Assembly (NCBI GenBank): GCA_003517725.1
Contig: DOZZ01000252.1
Coordinates: 12,470-18,768, forward strand
DNA length: 6,299 nucleotides
Direction of reading: 5' to 3'
DNA from: Bryobacterales bacterium
GTDB taxonomy: Bacteria; Acidobacteriota; Terriglobia; Bryobacterales; Bryobacteraceae
Position 1 is the first letter of the stretch; the number at the start of each line of letters is the position of its first letter. The translations under genes and the position numbers were made by a program. Shown here one piece after another: positions 5,632 through 6,299 of this stretch. The notes under the pieces are model-generated. The model was not told the DNA's origin. It saw only the letters and a list, made by a program, of their open reading frames with translations, and searched no databases.

Positions 5632-6299
5632 ATGGAAAAGCGCCCTCTCAAAACCCTGGAGCGCGTGCTCTCGAAGAGCGGCCTCGGATCGCGCACGCAG
5701 GCGCGCAGTTGGATCGGCCAGGGGCGCGTGCGCGTGAATGGCCGCGAGATCCAGAATCCGGATCACTGGGTCGATCTGGAGCGCGATAAGGTGCTGTTTG
5801 ACGGGCGTCCGCTACGCGCCGCGCGCAAACGCTATCTGCTGCTGCACAAACCCACCGGCTACATCACGACGTTCAAAGATACGCACGGCAGGCCCACGGT
5901 CTACGACTTCCTTGCCGATGTCGATACTTTTGTCGCGCCGGTAGGACGCCTCGACCTCGATAGCAGCGGCTTATTATTACTGACCAACGACACGGAGCTG
6001 GCCGAGCGTCTCACCAACCCGGAGCACAAGGTGCCCAAGACCTACCGCGTCAAAGCCGCGACGCTGCTATCGGAAGACCAATTGGACCAGCTGCGGCACG
6101 GCGTGGACTTGAGTGATGGCCCGACGCGTCCCGCGCTGGTTCGGCGCGAAGCATCGACATATCTGCGGATCACCATCACGGAAGGCCGCAACCGGCAGGT
6201 GCGCCGCATGCTCGAGGCGGTGGGCAGCGCGGTGGTGGAACTCACCCGTACGGCTATTGGTAAGCTGCGTCTGGGCGATTTGCCGGCCGGAGAGTGGCG
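5632..6299 (+). CDS. rluB: RsuA/RluB-family rRNA pseudouridine synthase (3' end outside window)
   Basis: 222 complete codons, open to the right edge. It isomerises a specific uridine in ribosomal RNA to pseudouridine in the cytoplasm. Seen: an N-terminal S4 RNA-binding domain (about 8-45: LERVLSKSGLGSR, GRVRVNGR); HKPTGYITTFKDTHGRPTVYDFL (78-100); the catalytic motif VGRLDLDSSGLLLLTND with Asp108 as the expected catalytic residue; PKTYRVK; and the family motif EGRNRQVRRMLEAVG. The text GRPTVYDFL and LSDGP favours RluB (23S rRNA) over RsuA (16S rRNA), but the target site cannot be fixed from sequence, so the symbol is provisional. Family members are usually about 240-290 residues, so little is missing. 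The ATG directly follows the TAG stop of the propeller gene (TAGATG) in the same frame and has no clear ribosome site, so translation may depend on ribosomes finishing the upstream gene. Confidence 0.93.
   Translation, partial: MEKRPLKTLERVLSKSGLGSRTQARSWIGQGRVRVNGREIQNPDHWVDLERDKVLFDGRPLRAARKRYLLLHKPTGYITTFKDTHGRPTVYDFLADVDTFVAPVGRLDLDSSGLLLLTNDTELAERLTNPEHKVPKTYRVKAATLLSEDQLDQLRHGVDLSDGPTRPALVRREASTYLRITITEGRNRQVRRMLEAVGSAVVELTRTAIGKLRLGDLPAGEW

Noticed and set aside
1..6299. CRISPR arrays, tRNA or rRNA genes, insertion sequences, attachment sites
   Set aside because: No spaced direct repeats, clover-leaf sequence, transposase motifs or terminal repeats seen on either strand; nearly all bases are within the five genes.

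Overview
The window is a compact, GC-rich (roughly 60-65% by eye) stretch of bacterial chromosome with almost no non-coding DNA. It holds five genes in two divergent blocks. The gene content (a separate exosortase and EpsI, an exported SpoIVB/S55-type peptidase of the non-sporulating kind, an exported beta-propeller protein) and the base composition suggest an Acidobacteriota member, perhaps of the Solibacter/Bryobacter group. That assignment is inferred from family resemblance only; there is no rRNA or marker gene here.

Left block, minus strand (1580 down to 14): an exosortase-family integral membrane transpeptidase is followed, with a 14-base overlap, by a TTG-started EpsI-like protein. This pair belongs to exosortase/exopolysaccharide loci and very probably continues beyond the left edge of the window. 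No PEP-CTERM-type substrate is encoded here.

Right block, plus strand (1640 to beyond 6299): an exported S55-type serine peptidase-like protein overlaps by four bases (TTGA) with a TTG-started exported protein of 743 residues. The latter consists of a seven-bladed beta-propeller and three C-terminal beta-sandwich-like modules. The stop codon of that gene abuts the ATG of a RsuA/RluB-family rRNA pseudouridine synthase, which is cut by the right edge. The spacing suggests one transcript, with strong translational coupling between the peptidase and the propeller protein.

The two blocks share a start region of only about 60 bases (1581-1639), so their promoters must overlap or lie within the opposite gene. 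The most interesting points are: (1) the peptidase carries its serine motif N-terminal to its histidine motif, the reverse of SpoIVB, which looks like a circular permutation of the S55 domain; (2) this peptidase is tightly coupled to a propeller protein whose fifth blade is split by about 75 low-complexity residues. Together they look like an uncharacterised envelope peptidase/propeller pair, but the function is not shown by the sequence.
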